Shown in pieces: positions 40,263 through 49,305 of a DNA stretch of 64,000 nucleotides. Position 1 is the stretch's first letter. Each line of letters opens with the position of its first letter. Source of the DNA: Mesobacillus subterraneus (GTDB lineage: Bacteria > Bacillota > Bacilli > Bacillales > Cytobacillaceae); assembly GCF_003937825.1 (NCBI RefSeq), contig NZ_RSFW01000002.1:248001-312000 (forward strand), read 5' to 3'. The notes beneath the pieces are model-generated. The model was not told the DNA's origin. It saw only the letters and a list, made by a program, of their open reading frames with translations, and made no database searches. A program made the translations under genes and the position numbers.

Positions 40263-40286
40263 AGGCTCCCTTATGGGGGCTTTTTG
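40263..40286 (+). terminator. Terminator of spx
   Basis: GGCTCCC ttat GGGGGCT with a T run. A second hairpin (GAAAGCC / GGCTTTC, 40313-40342) lies further on. The rest of the 40343-40662 gap is AT-rich without a firm feature. Confidence 0.75.
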
Positions 40287-40662
40287 TTTTTGTTTACAAA
40301 AATCGATTATCCGAAAGCCCATTCCGAGCACGTGGCTTTCTGTTTATTTTAGTACGAAACATGTGAGCAAAGCATTTTTAAACGTGCTGCTAAATTGAAT
40401 TCAGCATGGATTTCTGCTAAAATATAAAGAATACTTTTAATTGCTGTGTATATTAGCCTTTTCGAAAAATGGGTGTATATTTTGTTTCCAAATTGGCTTA
40501 ATATAACATAAAATAAAAGTACAAGATCGTTATTCTATTTACCTTCCCTTTATAAAAACAAGGTGATTTAGGCTTATTTATTAAGGGTAAAAGATAAAGA
40601 CCAACAGCTTTTTGGGGGTATATAGTCCCTTCAAATCTTTGCCTGGAAGGGAGAGAAAGCGA

Positions 40663-41334
40663 ATGGAAATCGAACGTATTAATGAAAATACGGTTAAGTT
40701 TTATATTTCATATATGGACATAGAGGAGCGCGGCTTTGATCGGGAGGAAATCTGGTACAACCGCGATCGCAGTGAAGAACTGTTCTGGGAGATGATGGAT
40801 GAAGTCCATGCAGAAGAAGAGTTTGCGGTGGAAGGCCCTTTATGGATCCAGGTTCAGGCGCTTGAAAAAGGCCTGGAAGTCTTGGTAACTAAGGCCCAGC
40901 TATCCAAGGATGGTCCTAAATTTGAATTGCCGTTGCCGAATGATAAACTGAAGGATCTGCCAGTCGATGAAAGAATCGAGGAACTGTTGGACCAGCAATT
41001 CAATGCGAAAGAGCTGGAGGATTTAGATCCAGTTTATGAGGACGATCTTGAATTCCTGTTATATTTCAAGGATTTCGAGGATATCATTGCCCTGTCAAAA
41101 CGGCCGGGAGTAGATAAAATAAAGACGAGCTTGTACAGCTACTCTGACAAGTATTATCTTTACATTGAATTTCCTGAGCAGGATTTTGAGGACGAAGAAG
41201 AAATTGATAATATCCTAAGCGTGCTTCTCGAATATGGATTGGAATCGACGATTACCATTCACCGTCTCGATGAATATGGTAACAAGATTATCGGAGAAGA
41301 TGTGTTTAGTGTCATAAGGAAGCATTTTTCCTGA
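40663..41334 (+). CDS. mecA: Adaptor protein MecA
   Basis: Targets ComK and other substrates to ClpC-ClpP, so it is a negative regulator of competence. The 223 residues have the N-terminal substrate domain (MEIERINENTVKFYISYMDIEERGF region), an acidic linker, and the C-terminal ClpC-binding domain (LYSYSDKYYLYIEF, HRLDEYGNKI). AAGGGAGAGAAAGCGA before 40663 supports that ATG over the in-frame start at 40612. Alone between terminators. Confidence 0.95.
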   Translation: MEIERINENTVKFYISYMDIEERGFDREEIWYNRDRSEELFWEMMDEVHAEEEFAVEGPLWIQVQALEKGLEVLVTKAQLSKDGPKFELPLPNDKLKDLPVDERIEELLDQQFNAKELEDLDPVYEDDLEFLLYFKDFEDIIALSKRPGVDKIKTSLYSYSDKYYLYIEFPEQDFEDEEEIDNILSVLLEYGLESTITIHRLDEYGNKIIGEDVFSVIRKHFS

Positions 41335-41340
41335 CTGCAG

Positions 41341-41370
41341 GCCGATTTCAGAGATGAAATCGGCTTTTTT
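41341..41370 (+). terminator. Terminator of mecA
   Basis: GCCGATTTC agagat GAAATCGGC then TTTTTT. Confidence 0.92.
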
Positions 41371-41488
41371 GATATAATTTGTATGAATCCCTTTCTTAAA
41401 TAGAATCGTATATATAACTAATGCTTTCCTTAACCTCATAATCCAGTGGCTGTGGAAAGAAATCAGAGAGAGAAACAGGTGATTTACC

Positions 41489-43000
41489 ATGAAGAACACA
41501 GTGCGGATTCTAATGTTTGTCTTGCTGCTTGCTGGAATTTATTATTTTTTTTATGAAAAACTTGATGCAGTCTACCTTGGATATATCAGTATTTTTATGT
41601 CATTGACCGTCATTTTTATCAGTTTTGTCATCTTTCTTGAGAACCGCCATCCAGCCCAGACTTTGACCTGGATTGTTGTTCTCGGAGGATTTCCGGTTGT
41701 CGGTTTCATATTTTACTTGTTGTTTGGACGTAATCATCGCAAGGAAAAAATGTTTCGCCGAAAATATTTTCTCGATAAACAAACCTTTTCCAAAATTGAA
41801 GGGGATGCTGAGAGAGTAAATGAAGTCCGAATGCAGGAGATGGAAGAGGATCACCGTCGATTGTTCCATCTTGCCCAGCAGCTGGGTAATAGTCCGATAT
41901 CGTTTGCTACAACATCAAAAGTTCTGACAAATGGTGATGAAACATTCTGCCATATCCTTGCCGAGTTGAAAAAGGCAACACACCATATCCACATGGAATA
42001 TTATATCGTCCGTCATGATGAGATTGGGCAGGAAATCAAGAGCGTGCTGATCGAAAAAGCGAAGCAAGGGGTTATAGTACGTTTCCTTTATGATTCAGTT
42101 GGCTCATGGAAGCTTTCAAATGAGTATATTGGCGAATTGATCGATGCCGGAGTGGAAATGGTGGAATTTGGTCCCGTCAGACTTCCGTTTCTGAATAGCA
42201 AGTTCAACTTCCGGAATCATCGGAAAATCATCGTGATTGATGGGTCCGTCGGATTTGTCGGCGGATTGAATATCGGCGACGAGTACCTCGGCAGGGATGA
42301 AGGATTCGGCTTTTGGCGGGACACCCATCTGATGGCCAGGGGAGAAGCCGTCAGGAGCCTGCAGCTCATTTTTCTCCAGGATTGGTTTTACATGACTAAC
42401 AACAGCTTGCTGACCACAGAGTACCTTTCTCCGGCACTGGAGGAAAATACACATGGCGGAGTCCAGATGATTGCTGGCGGCCCTGATAATGAATGGAGTG
42501 TCATAAAGAATATATTCTTTTCAATGATTTCTTCGGCAGATAGATCTGTATGGATCGCATCGCCCTACTTCATACCTGATGAAGATATTTTTACGGCAAT
42601 AAAGGTGGCGGCCCTTAGCGGTCTCGATGTCAGGCTGCTCGTGCCGCATAAGCCGGATAAAAAAATTGTTTTCTATGCATCAAGATCGTATTTCCCTGAA
42701 TTGCTGGAAGCAGGCGTTAAAATTTACGAATATGAAAAAGGCTTTATGCACAGCAAAATTGTCATTGTCGATGGCCAGCTTGCATCCATCGGCACCTCGA
42801 ACATGGATATGAGGAGCTTTCACCTTAATTTCGAGGTCAATGCCTTTCTTTATAAAACATCCAGCACAGAGAAGCTTGTCGAAGAATTCGAAAAGGACCT
42901 GCTCGTATCAAAGCAAATTATGATGGACGACTTCAGCAAGCGCCATATTGGCTACAGACTGCTTGAATCAACCTCCAGGCTGCTGTCGCCGATGCTCTAA
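41489..43000 (+). CDS. cls: Cardiolipin synthase
   Basis: Makes cardiolipin from phosphatidylglycerol at the membrane. The 503 residues begin with two transmembrane segments (about 7-25 and 30-50, then a third hydrophobic stretch to about 78) and contain two phospholipase D HKD motifs: NHRKIIVIDG near residue 245 and MHSKIVIVDG near 420, each followed by GG or GTSN. The length is normal for bacterial Cls. AGGTGAT precedes the ATG. A cls next to mecA is usual in several Bacillus genomes, though not in B. subtilis. Confidence 0.95.
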   Translation: MKNTVRILMFVLLLAGIYYFFYEKLDAVYLGYISIFMSLTVIFISFVIFLENRHPAQTLTWIVVLGGFPVVGFIFYLLFGRNHRKEKMFRRKYFLDKQTFSKIEGDAERVNEVRMQEMEEDHRRLFHLAQQLGNSPISFATTSKVLTNGDETFCHILAELKKATHHIHMEYYIVRHDEIGQEIKSVLIEKAKQGVIVRFLYDSVGSWKLSNEYIGELIDAGVEMVEFGPVRLPFLNSKFNFRNHRKIIVIDGSVGFVGGLNIGDEYLGRDEGFGFWRDTHLMARGEAVRSLQLIFLQDWFYMTNNSLLTTEYLSPALEENTHGGVQMIAGGPDNEWSVIKNIFFSMISSADRSVWIASPYFIPDEDIFTAIKVAALSGLDVRLLVPHKPDKKIVFYASRSYFPELLEAGVKIYEYEKGFMHSKIVIVDGQLASIGTSNMDMRSFHLNFEVNAFLYKTSSTEKLVEEFEKDLLVSKQIMMDDFSKRHIGYRLLESTSRLLSPML

Positions 43001-43025
43001 CCCCGGATCATTTCCGGGTTTTTTT
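42999..43025 (+). terminator. Terminator of cls
   Basis: AACCCCGGA tca TTCCGGGTT then TTTTT, immediately at the stop codon. Confidence 0.85.
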
Positions 43026-43090
43026 ATATTCAAAAAGGGTTTTACCCAGGCAGCGGCGAAATCTTACTGATGAAAGGAGGCGCATTAAAT

Positions 43091-44323
43091 GTGCTAGTAG
43101 CAAATCGAAGCAATGGAGAAAGATTATCTCTCGGTGCAAGCTGGACTAAAGAGGAATTAGTCAAAATCAGGTCGAATGACAAATTCCATTGTCCACAATG
43201 CAAAGAGGAGGTGATCCTCAAGCTGGGTTCCAGGAAAATCTGGCATTTTTCGCATCTGGCAGGAAGCAGCTGTGAATCTCGTTATGACAGGGAGTCAGAA
43301 TACCACTTATCCGGGAAGCTGCAGTTATACAACTGGCTGATTCATCAGGGCATTAACGCTGAGCTCGAGAAGTATGATGAGCAAATCAGGCAAAAACCTG
43401 ATATCACCTTTGAATGGCAGAATCAGAAATATGCGCTTGAATTCCAATGCTCTGTTATTCCGGAAGAACTGTTTGTAAAAAGGAATTCAGCCTACCTTGA
43501 AAACGATTACATTCCAGTTTGGATTGCTGCCGAAAGCTTAATCAAACGGAAAGGAAGTTTCACCGTTTCAATGAATCAATTCCTATATTTATTTCTGCGT
43601 CAGCCGGAACGAACCTGGAGTCTTCCAGCATATTGTCCGATTACAAAACAGTTCGTTGTGCTTCATGGAGCCATTCCGCTTTCCTCAAGAAAAACACTAA
43701 CCAATTTGCAAATCCATCCACTTTCAACCTGCTCTATCAACCAACTAATAAATCCTGTCGCCAAACCATTTCCTATGCTGAAAAGCTGGCAAACTGAAAA
43801 TCAAAAAATCAAATCCCGTTACCTGATGTATCCGGGAGCGCAGAATAACCGCTTCCTTCAAGACCTTTACCTTAACCGATTAAATCTTCTGACTCTCCCT
43901 CCTGAAATTGGTCTCCCTGTATACTCCAGCCCTTTCATCGAAACCCCATCATTTATTTGGCAGGCGTATCTTTACCTGGATGTATTACGTCATTATAAGG
44001 CAGGCGAAGTGATTCACTATCCCACTATCCGGGAAGCGTTCAATAAGCGGTTAAGAACAGGGGATATTCTGCTCAGGAATCTGCCTGCTTCAGGGGAGAG
44101 AACATATTTGTATGCTTTAGCTGAATACATTTTCCTTTTAACGAAGGTGACGTTTTTGACAAAGATCGATTCAGGTACTGTAAAGGTAAAGAGGGAGCTC
44201 TGTTTACATGGAAATTATCAGGATGCTGTAGAATCAGCGGCAGAATTTTTTAAGAGATTCCAAAATAAAATTGAAGAAGACTTTTTTCAGAGACATGAAA
44301 AGATTGTTCAAAGCGTAAAATAA
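43091..44323 (+). CDS. coiA: Competence protein CoiA
   Basis: Needed for efficient recombination of DNA taken up in competence. The 410 residues have the CoiA arrangement: an N-terminal metal-binding-like region FHCPQCKEEV with WHFSHLAGSSC, then a nuclease-like core with DITFEWQNQKYALEFQCS (a D...ExQ pattern of the PD-(D/E)xK kind), then a long helical C-terminus. The GTG at 43091 is 10 bases after AAAGGAGG; the ATG at 43070 overlaps that ribosome site. It stands between cls and pepF as in relatives. Confidence 0.92.
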   Translation: MLVANRSNGERLSLGASWTKEELVKIRSNDKFHCPQCKEEVILKLGSRKIWHFSHLAGSSCESRYDRESEYHLSGKLQLYNWLIHQGINAELEKYDEQIRQKPDITFEWQNQKYALEFQCSVIPEELFVKRNSAYLENDYIPVWIAAESLIKRKGSFTVSMNQFLYLFLRQPERTWSLPAYCPITKQFVVLHGAIPLSSRKTLTNLQIHPLSTCSINQLINPVAKPFPMLKSWQTENQKIKSRYLMYPGAQNNRFLQDLYLNRLNLLTLPPEIGLPVYSSPFIETPSFIWQAYLYLDVLRHYKAGEVIHYPTIREAFNKRLRTGDILLRNLPASGERTYLYALAEYIFLLTKVTFLTKIDSGTVKVKRELCLHGNYQDAVESAAEFFKRFQNKIEEDFFQRHEKIVQSVK

Positions 44324-44449
44324 GGAAGTTAAGAATGGGGTATATAAAAAGTGAAAAACTTTAAAAAGTAGAAGGAAATCTGTACCCCATAGCGAATTAT
44401 GATACTAGAAAAGTTTTTCGAATTTCGAAATGTCGTAAGGAGGATCAAT

Positions 44450-46267
44450 ATGTCGAATGAAACTGCTGTAAAGAAATTGCCAGCAAGAGACGAGGTCGCC
44501 GCCGAGCATACGTGGAGACTTGAGGATATTTTCGCAAATGATGAAGCATGGGAAAAAGAATTCGATGATGTAAAGGCACTTATTCCTTCCGTTCAGGAAT
44601 ACCAGGACAAGCTGGGCGAAAGTGCTGACCAGCTGTACAATGCGCTTCAACTGCAGGACCAATTGCTTGAGCGCCTTGGCAGACTCTATACATATGCGCA
44701 TATGCGCTATGATCAGGATACGACGAATTCTTTCTATCAGGGACTGGATGACCGCATTAAGAACCTTTATTCCCAGGCGGGAAGCAGCCTTGCGTTCATC
44801 GTTCCGGAAATCCTTGCTGTTGAGGAAGAGAAAATCAAAGGGTTTTTAGCGGAAAAAGAAGAACTGAAGCTCTATGAACATGCGTTGGAAGAAATCAACC
44901 TCCAGCGTCCGCATGTCCTGTCAGCTGAGCAAGAGGCACTTCTTGCTGAAGCAGGCGAGGTGATGAGTTCACCATCCAATACATTTGGAATGCTGAACAA
45001 TGCGGATCTCGAGTTCCCGTCCATTAAGGATGAAAATGGCGAAGAGGTCGAAATCACTCACGGGCGCTATATCCGCTTCCTTGAAAGTGAAGACCGCAGA
45101 GTGCGCGAGGATGCATTCAAAGCTGTATACAAAACGTATGGCAGCTTCAAGAATACATTCTCCAGCACATTGAGTGGCAATATCAAAAAAGATAATTTTA
45201 ACGCAAGAGTACGTAAGTATGATTCAGCAAGACATGCTGCACTTTCTGCGAACAACATTCCTGAAAGTGTATACGAAAACCTTGTGAACACGGTGAATGA
45301 CAATCTTCATCTTCTTCACAAGTATGTCAAGCTGCGCCGCAAGGTCCTTGGCCTAGAAAAGCTTCATATGTATGACCTGTATACGCCGCTTGTGAAGAAT
45401 GCTAAGATGGAAATTCCGTATGAAGAAGCGAAAGAGTATGTTCTAAAAGGATTGGAGCCTCTGGGTGAGGAATACAACAGCATCTTGAAGGAAGGCTTTG
45501 AAAATCGCTGGGTTGATGTTTATGAAAACAAAGGAAAACGCAGCGGGGCCTATTCATCGGGAGCGTATGGCACAAACCCGTATATCCTGATGAACTGGCA
45601 GGACAATGTGAATAACTTGTTCACGCTGGCCCATGAATTCGGCCATTCTCTGCACAGCTATTACACAAGGAAGACACAGCCATATCCATATGGCAGCTAC
45701 TCGATTTTCGTGGCTGAAGTGGCGTCAACCTGCAATGAAGCATTGTTGAATGATTATATGCTGAAGACGATCGATGATGAGCAGAAGCGCCTGTATCTGC
45801 TGAATCATTACCTCGAAGGGTTCAGAGGAACAGTGTTCAGGCAGACGATGTTTGCTGAATTTGAACACATGATCCACCAGAAAGCGCAGAACAATGAAGC
45901 ATTGACAGCCGATTCACTTACAAAAGATTACTATGAGCTGAACAAAAAATACTTTGGCGAAGAAGACATCGTGATTGATGAGGAAATCGGTCTTGAGTGG
46001 TCAAGAATCCCGCATTTCTATTACAACTACTATGTTTATCAGTATGCGACTGGGTTCAGCGCCGCAACTGCATTGAGCAAGCAGATCCTCGAAGAAGGAC
46101 AGCCGGCGGTCGAGCGTTATATCGAGTTCCTGAAATCAGGAAGCTCGGATTATCCAATCGAAGTCCTGAAAAAAGCTGGAGTCGATATGACAAGCTCTAA
46201 ACCAATTGAAGAAGCATTGAAGGTTTTTGAAGAAAAGCTGAACGAGATGGAAGCATTGCTTTCATAA
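44450..46267 (+). CDS. pepF: Oligoendopeptidase F (M3B family)
   Basis: Cytoplasmic zinc endopeptidase that cleaves short peptides and suits the peptide-import theme of the window. The 605 residues have an N-terminal helical domain and the metalloprotease motif HEFGH in LAHEFGHSLHSYY near residue 392, with a downstream Glu in FVAEVASTCNEALL. AAGGAGG at 44435 supports the ATG at 44450 over the in-frame 44399. The preceding 44324-44449 region has no clear promoter by eye. Confidence 0.95.
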   Translation: MSNETAVKKLPARDEVAAEHTWRLEDIFANDEAWEKEFDDVKALIPSVQEYQDKLGESADQLYNALQLQDQLLERLGRLYTYAHMRYDQDTTNSFYQGLDDRIKNLYSQAGSSLAFIVPEILAVEEEKIKGFLAEKEELKLYEHALEEINLQRPHVLSAEQEALLAEAGEVMSSPSNTFGMLNNADLEFPSIKDENGEEVEITHGRYIRFLESEDRRVREDAFKAVYKTYGSFKNTFSSTLSGNIKKDNFNARVRKYDSARHAALSANNIPESVYENLVNTVNDNLHLLHKYVKLRRKVLGLEKLHMYDLYTPLVKNAKMEIPYEEAKEYVLKGLEPLGEEYNSILKEGFENRWVDVYENKGKRSGAYSSGAYGTNPYILMNWQDNVNNLFTLAHEFGHSLHSYYTRKTQPYPYGSYSIFVAEVASTCNEALLNDYMLKTIDDEQKRLYLLNHYLEGFRGTVFRQTMFAEFEHMIHQKAQNNEALTADSLTKDYYELNKKYFGEEDIVIDEEIGLEWSRIPHFYYNYYVYQYATGFSAATALSKQILEEGQPAVERYIEFLKSGSSDYPIEVLKKAGVDMTSSKPIEEALKVFEEKLNEMEALLS

Positions 46268-46275
46268 TCAATAGG

Positions 46276-46310
46276 AAACCGGCCGCATGTAATCATGCGG
46301 CCGGTTTTTT
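46276..46310 (+). terminator. Terminator of pepF
   Basis: AAACCGGCCGCATG taat CATGCGGCCGGTTTTTT; very stable. Confidence 0.95.
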
Positions 46311-46509
46311 CAGGTGAGAATATAATTCCGGCTTCATCACATCGAAATGTTGAGGGATTAGGCAGGAATTAGTGAAGCAGCTAGGAAAACGCAGGCGAAA
46401 AGGCTGCGGTTTAGTTCGAAAGTGGGTAGAGTTTTAGTAAAAAAGCTGGGATTCACTCTGAGAATGGGTGGAGACACTTCAGAAAAGCGTCGTTTTTGGT
46501 TATAACTGT

Positions 46510-46592
46510 TGCTATTAAAACGATATTTTTGGTTTTCACTACGAAATTTTCGGTTTTCACTACGGAATTTCCGATTTTCACTACTTTTTCCA
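46510..46592. repeat. 21-bp direct repeats
   Basis: GGTTTTCACTACG(A/G)AATTT(T/C)C begins at 46531 and 46552, with a decayed third unit at 46573 (GATTTTCACTAC) and a related stretch before 46531. The period is 21 bases. In the minus frame it encodes a seven-residue repeat (SENRKFR), but that frame shows no ribosome site and is probably fortuitous. It lies in the 46311-46645 gap, which otherwise shows no gene. Confidence 0.7.
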
Positions 46593-46645
46593 TTAATAGG
46601 TAAAACCAAAGGATCAATCAAAGTGTAAGAACTACCTATACTCAA

Positions 46646-46819
46646 CTAAAACCCTTTAAACTTTTTCCGGTTATTTAAGTATAGTACTAAAATAAATAAT
46701 GATAAAAACAGGATCGGGGAGGTCACATATAATGGGACGAGGTGCATCAAGCCACCAATGTGAAAGATGAATGAAAAAAGTATGAACAGTCCTATAAGGA
46801 AGAGCCCTAATTTATCCAT
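46646..46819 (-). CDS. Small two-helix membrane protein
   Basis: A 57-residue protein with two hydrophobic segments (about 5-24 and 31-51) and a basic tail NNRKKFKGF. GGGGTGA lies 6 bases before the ATG at 46819. It takes about the position of B. subtilis yizD between pepF and yjbH, but I could not verify relatedness. A Rex-like palindrome lies about 80 bases upstream. Function unknown. Confidence 0.55.
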   Translation of the reverse strand: MDKLGLFLIGLFILFSFIFHIGGLMHLVPLYVTSPILFLSLFILVLYLNNRKKFKGF

Positions 46820-46896
46820 TTCGATCACCCCGAAAGATAGCATTGTAGTTAAGTATATGCTGTTGTCCTCTTGAACATGATTGGTATTTGACAATA

Positions 46897-46914
46897 TTGT
46901 GAAATAACACACAA
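46897..46914. promoter_or_regulatory. Rex-like palindrome
   Basis: TTGTGAAATAACACACAA: a perfect TTGTGAA half site, a 4-base spacer and a 5-of-7 match to TTCACAA, the redox repressor Rex operator form. A TTGACA at 46888 adjoins it, but no convincing -10 was found. It lies between a minus-strand membrane protein gene and a plus-strand short frame. Most of the rest of 46820-47158 is described under those entries. Confidence 0.4.
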
Positions 46915-46939
46915 GTCTATTGTGATAGGGGGAAGGGTT

Positions 46940-47032
46940 ATGGTATATTTATCTCGTGAAGTTGATCACAAGCAAACATTTACCCCTTTGTTTGACCGTG
47001 AAAAATTTCTCCCATCCCCTTTGTTCGTATAA
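46940..47032 (+). CDS. Possible 30-residue peptide gene
   Basis: A short frame (MVYLSREVDHKQTF at the start, ending PSPLFV) with GGGGGAAGG about 6 bases upstream and a hairpin terminator 5 bases downstream. That arrangement suggests a small transcript, coding or not. The peptide has no recognisable family. It could equally be a chance frame in an intergenic RNA. Confidence 0.3.
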   Translation: MVYLSREVDHKQTFTPLFDREKFLPSPLFV

Positions 47033-47037
47033 TAGAG

Positions 47038-47074
47038 AAAAGGCCTGGCAGTTGGAGAGCTGCGAGGCCTTTTT
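47038..47074 (+). terminator. Plus-strand terminator before yjbH
   Basis: AAAGGCCT and AGGCCTTT arms around an 18-base loop region, then TTCC. It implies a plus-strand transcript ending here. Confidence 0.6.
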
Positions 47075-47132
47075 CCGTATGTAAGGCTATAATCGTAAAC
47101 TTTGTTGCTTTCTGTATACAGATTGATTTCCG

Positions 47133-47160
47133 AAAAAAATAACCGTGCATCGGCACGGTC
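47133..47160 (-). terminator. Terminator of yjbI-yjbH
   Basis: On the minus strand: ACCGTGCC gat GCACGGT then TATTTTTTT, at the yjbH stop. Confidence 0.8.
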
Positions 47161-48040
47161 ATCCTCCAATAAATCTCCAGAACATCCCATATTTTGCTGG
47201 AACCTGTTCAACCTTTTGCTTAAGCATTAGCTTTTTCAGTTCCTTTTCAGCCTGGGCTACACTGATATCGTAGACGACTGAGACTTCCTTGGATGCCACC
47301 ATTTTGTATTGTTTAAGGAAGTTTTCCAGGCCTGGCGGCTGGGTTGGCTCTGGCTTTTCCTGGAGCATTTCCTCAAGGATCTGAACATAAACTTCATAGG
47401 GATATAAACCAGTGATCTTGATGCCTTCTTCTTCAACATTCGAATTAAAGAAAACTAAAGTAGGGATTTCCTGAACATCCATTTCGTTCGTTATTTTCAA
47501 ATCACATTGAAAGGCTTTGGCAGCTGTTTCGGAGTGAATATCGGTCACGAACTCTTCTACATCCAACCCAACACTTCTTGCACAGCCTTTCAATACATCA
47601 AAGTTAGAGACATTCTGTTTCTCAAGGAACAACACTTCCTGCAGCTTTCGCAGGAACCTGATTCCTTTTTTCTTTCCCTGCAGCTCCGCTGATTTGATGG
47701 CAATGGAGGCCAAATATGGTGAAGAAACAGGATTTTCGAACCAAAGGGAGCCATCACAGGACATCCCTGTTCTGCTTGCAGTTTTTTCCCATAGCTCGGC
47801 GATCGTTTCATAGCGTTTTTTTCTGCCCATATTCAGGGTGGCAAGCCTTCCGCTCAGGACGTGCCGGATGGAGAAATATTTGCCATATTCGATATGAAGC
47901 TTTTTGAGAATTGGCTCAAGTGCCCAGCACTCTGGGCAGAGGGGGTCGACAAACATATAGATTTCAATTGGCTTTTTATCCATGCCATGACAAAACTCGG
48001 CTGGATCGTAGCTCAGCAAGTTTTCACGTTTTAGTTTCAT
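47159..48040 (-). CDS. yjbH: YjbH (SpxH), DsbA-like adaptor for Spx degradation
   Basis: In B. subtilis and Staphylococcus YjbH binds Spx and speeds its degradation by ClpXP, lowering the disulfide-stress response. The 293 residues have a thioredoxin/DsbA-like fold with CPEC in [12 protein letters not shown] near residues 35-38 and the cis-Pro segment QEIPTLVFF near 210. No signal peptide is present, consistent with a cytoplasmic adaptor. Its ATG overlaps the yjbI stop (ATGA), so it is translated with the truncated globin. The Spx gene is about 7 kb away. Confidence 0.92.
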   Translation of the reverse strand: MKLKRENLLSYDPAEFCHGMDKKPIEIYMFVDPLCPECWALEPILKKLHIEYGKYFSIRHVLSGRLATLNMGRKKRYETIAELWEKTASRTGMSCDGSLWFENPVSSPYLASIAIKSAELQGKKKGIRFLRKLQEVLFLEKQNVSNFDVLKGCARSVGLDVEEFVTDIHSETAAKAFQCDLKITNEMDVQEIPTLVFFNSNVEEEGIKITGLYPYEVYVQILEEMLQEKPEPTQPPGLENFLKQYKMVASKEVSVVYDISVAQAEKELKKLMLKQKVEQVPAKYGMFWRFIGG

Positions 48041-48438
48041 GTGCTCTCACCAGTTTCATCATCTGGTGTATTGATCATATGCTGGGCGGTAAGATATAGC
48101 CTTGCGAAAAAATCCTCCCTGACAGGCCCTTCCAAACCCACTTCATCCATAGCCTCGGCCATGCAGGCGAGCCATGCGTTTGCTCGTTTTGGCGTGACGG
48201 CGAAAGGCAGGTGTCGTGCGCGCAGCATGGGGTGGCCGTGTTCACTCGTATATAAGGGAGGCCCTCCTAAGTACTGTGTCAAAAACTGCTTTTGCTTACG
48301 GGCAGTTTCCGTTAAATCATCCGGGAATATAGGAGCAAGATCAGGATGCATTCCAACTCGGCTGTAAAAAGCATCGACCAGCCGGTGAAGTGTCCCTTCG
48401 CCAATGGCTTCGAATGGTAGGGTCTTATTCTCAACCAT
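48037..48438 (-). CDS. yjbI: Truncated hemoglobin YjbI (group II)
   Basis: A small heme protein that binds oxygen; in Bacillus it is genetically linked to YjbH. The 133 residues have [15 protein letters not shown] near the start and the proximal-His region [11 protein letters not shown] (His near residue 79), then the helix [21 protein letters not shown] supports the ATG at 48438. It is first in a two-gene operon with a 4-base overlap to yjbH. Confidence 0.93.
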   Translation of the reverse strand: MVENKTLPFEAIGEGTLHRLVDAFYSRVGMHPDLAPIFPDDLTETARKQKQFLTQYLGGPPLYTSEHGHPMLRARHLPFAVTPKRANAWLACMAEAMDEVGLEGPVREDFFARLYLTAQHMINTPDDETGEST

Positions 48439-48593
48439 ATTGAAAACTCCTTTAAAAAGTAAATTTTGAAATTTCATTCTGCTTCGATAGTTATGCTATT
48501 TATTGTAGCAATGCTAAATTTATATCTCAAACAAATAGGCTTGTAAAACGGATGGACCGCCTGTATTTTTTAGGATTGCCTTACTAATGTACA

Positions 48594-48627
48594 CAAAAAG
48601 ACCGCCTGTTACCACTGACAGTCGGTC
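48594..48627 (-). terminator. Terminator of yjbK-yjbJ
   Basis: On the minus strand: GACCGaCTGT / ACAGgCGGTC with one mismatch, then TTTTTG. Confidence 0.75.
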
Positions 48628-48649
48628 AAATGAGATGGGAATATTACCC

Positions 48650-49285
48650 TTATCCATAAAATACATCGGTTACTTTCCGTACGTAATTCTGAGTTTCCTT
48701 GAATGGCGGGATTCCGCCGAATTTATCCACATTGCCTGGACCTGCATTATAGGCGGCCAAGGCCAATTCGATATTGTTGTCATACCTGTCGAGCATTTGA
48801 CGGAGGTATTTGCTGCCTGCATAAATGTTTTCTGCCGGATCAAAAACATTCTTTACACCAAGGCCCCTTGCAGTACCAGGCATTAATTGCATCAAGCCGG
48901 ATGCGCCTGCATGACTGACGGCATTCGGGTTAAAATTCGATTCCTTTTGAATGACAGACTTAATCAGCTTTGCTGGCAGGCTAAATGCCTCAGCTGCCTT
49001 GTCGATAATATCATCAAAATCTGTTCTTTTTCCTGCTGCTTTTGTCAGCTGGATAGGTGGAAGCATTTGTCCGATGCTCAGCTTGTTGATGGAATCAATC
49101 GCATTTTTTGGACTGCCGAAAAATTCTTCAAGACGAGTTGCTGTAGCACCAAGTTCATCGTTTTTTTCGGTCATGATGCCCGAAAGCATCTCCTGGAAAA
49201 GACTGTTCCCATTTTGAGAAGAGGGCTTGTTGAAGTTTTGAAGAGCCTGCAATTCAAGCATGACTTTTAACTGGTCGACGTTCAT
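48650..49285 (-). CDS. yjbJ: YjbJ-like lytic transglycosylase (SLT domain)
   Basis: A 211-residue protein with a C-terminal soluble lytic transglycosylase domain: catalytic Glu in VIQKESNFNPNAVS (near residue 118), then ASGLMQLMPGTA and AYNAGPGNVDKFGG, the three standard SLT motifs. It would cleave peptidoglycan glycan strands. No clear signal peptide is seen at the N-terminus (MNVDQLKVMLELQAL), as reported for some Bacillus relatives. AGGAG selects the ATG at 49285. It follows yjbK closely on the same strand. Confidence 0.9.
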   Translation of the reverse strand: MNVDQLKVMLELQALQNFNKPSSQNGNSLFQEMLSGIMTEKNDELGATATRLEEFFGSPKNAIDSINKLSIGQMLPPIQLTKAAGKRTDFDDIIDKAAEAFSLPAKLIKSVIQKESNFNPNAVSHAGASGLMQLMPGTARGLGVKNVFDPAENIYAGSKYLRQMLDRYDNNIELALAAYNAGPGNVDKFGGIPPFKETQNYVRKVTDVFYG

Positions 49286-49305
49286 TCTGAAATCTCCTGC
49301 CTGGT

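Noticed and set aside
46358-46645. 95-codon minus-strand frame after pepF
   Set aside because: Its only notable content is the 21-bp tandem repeat read as a 7-residue repeat; no ribosome site was seen.
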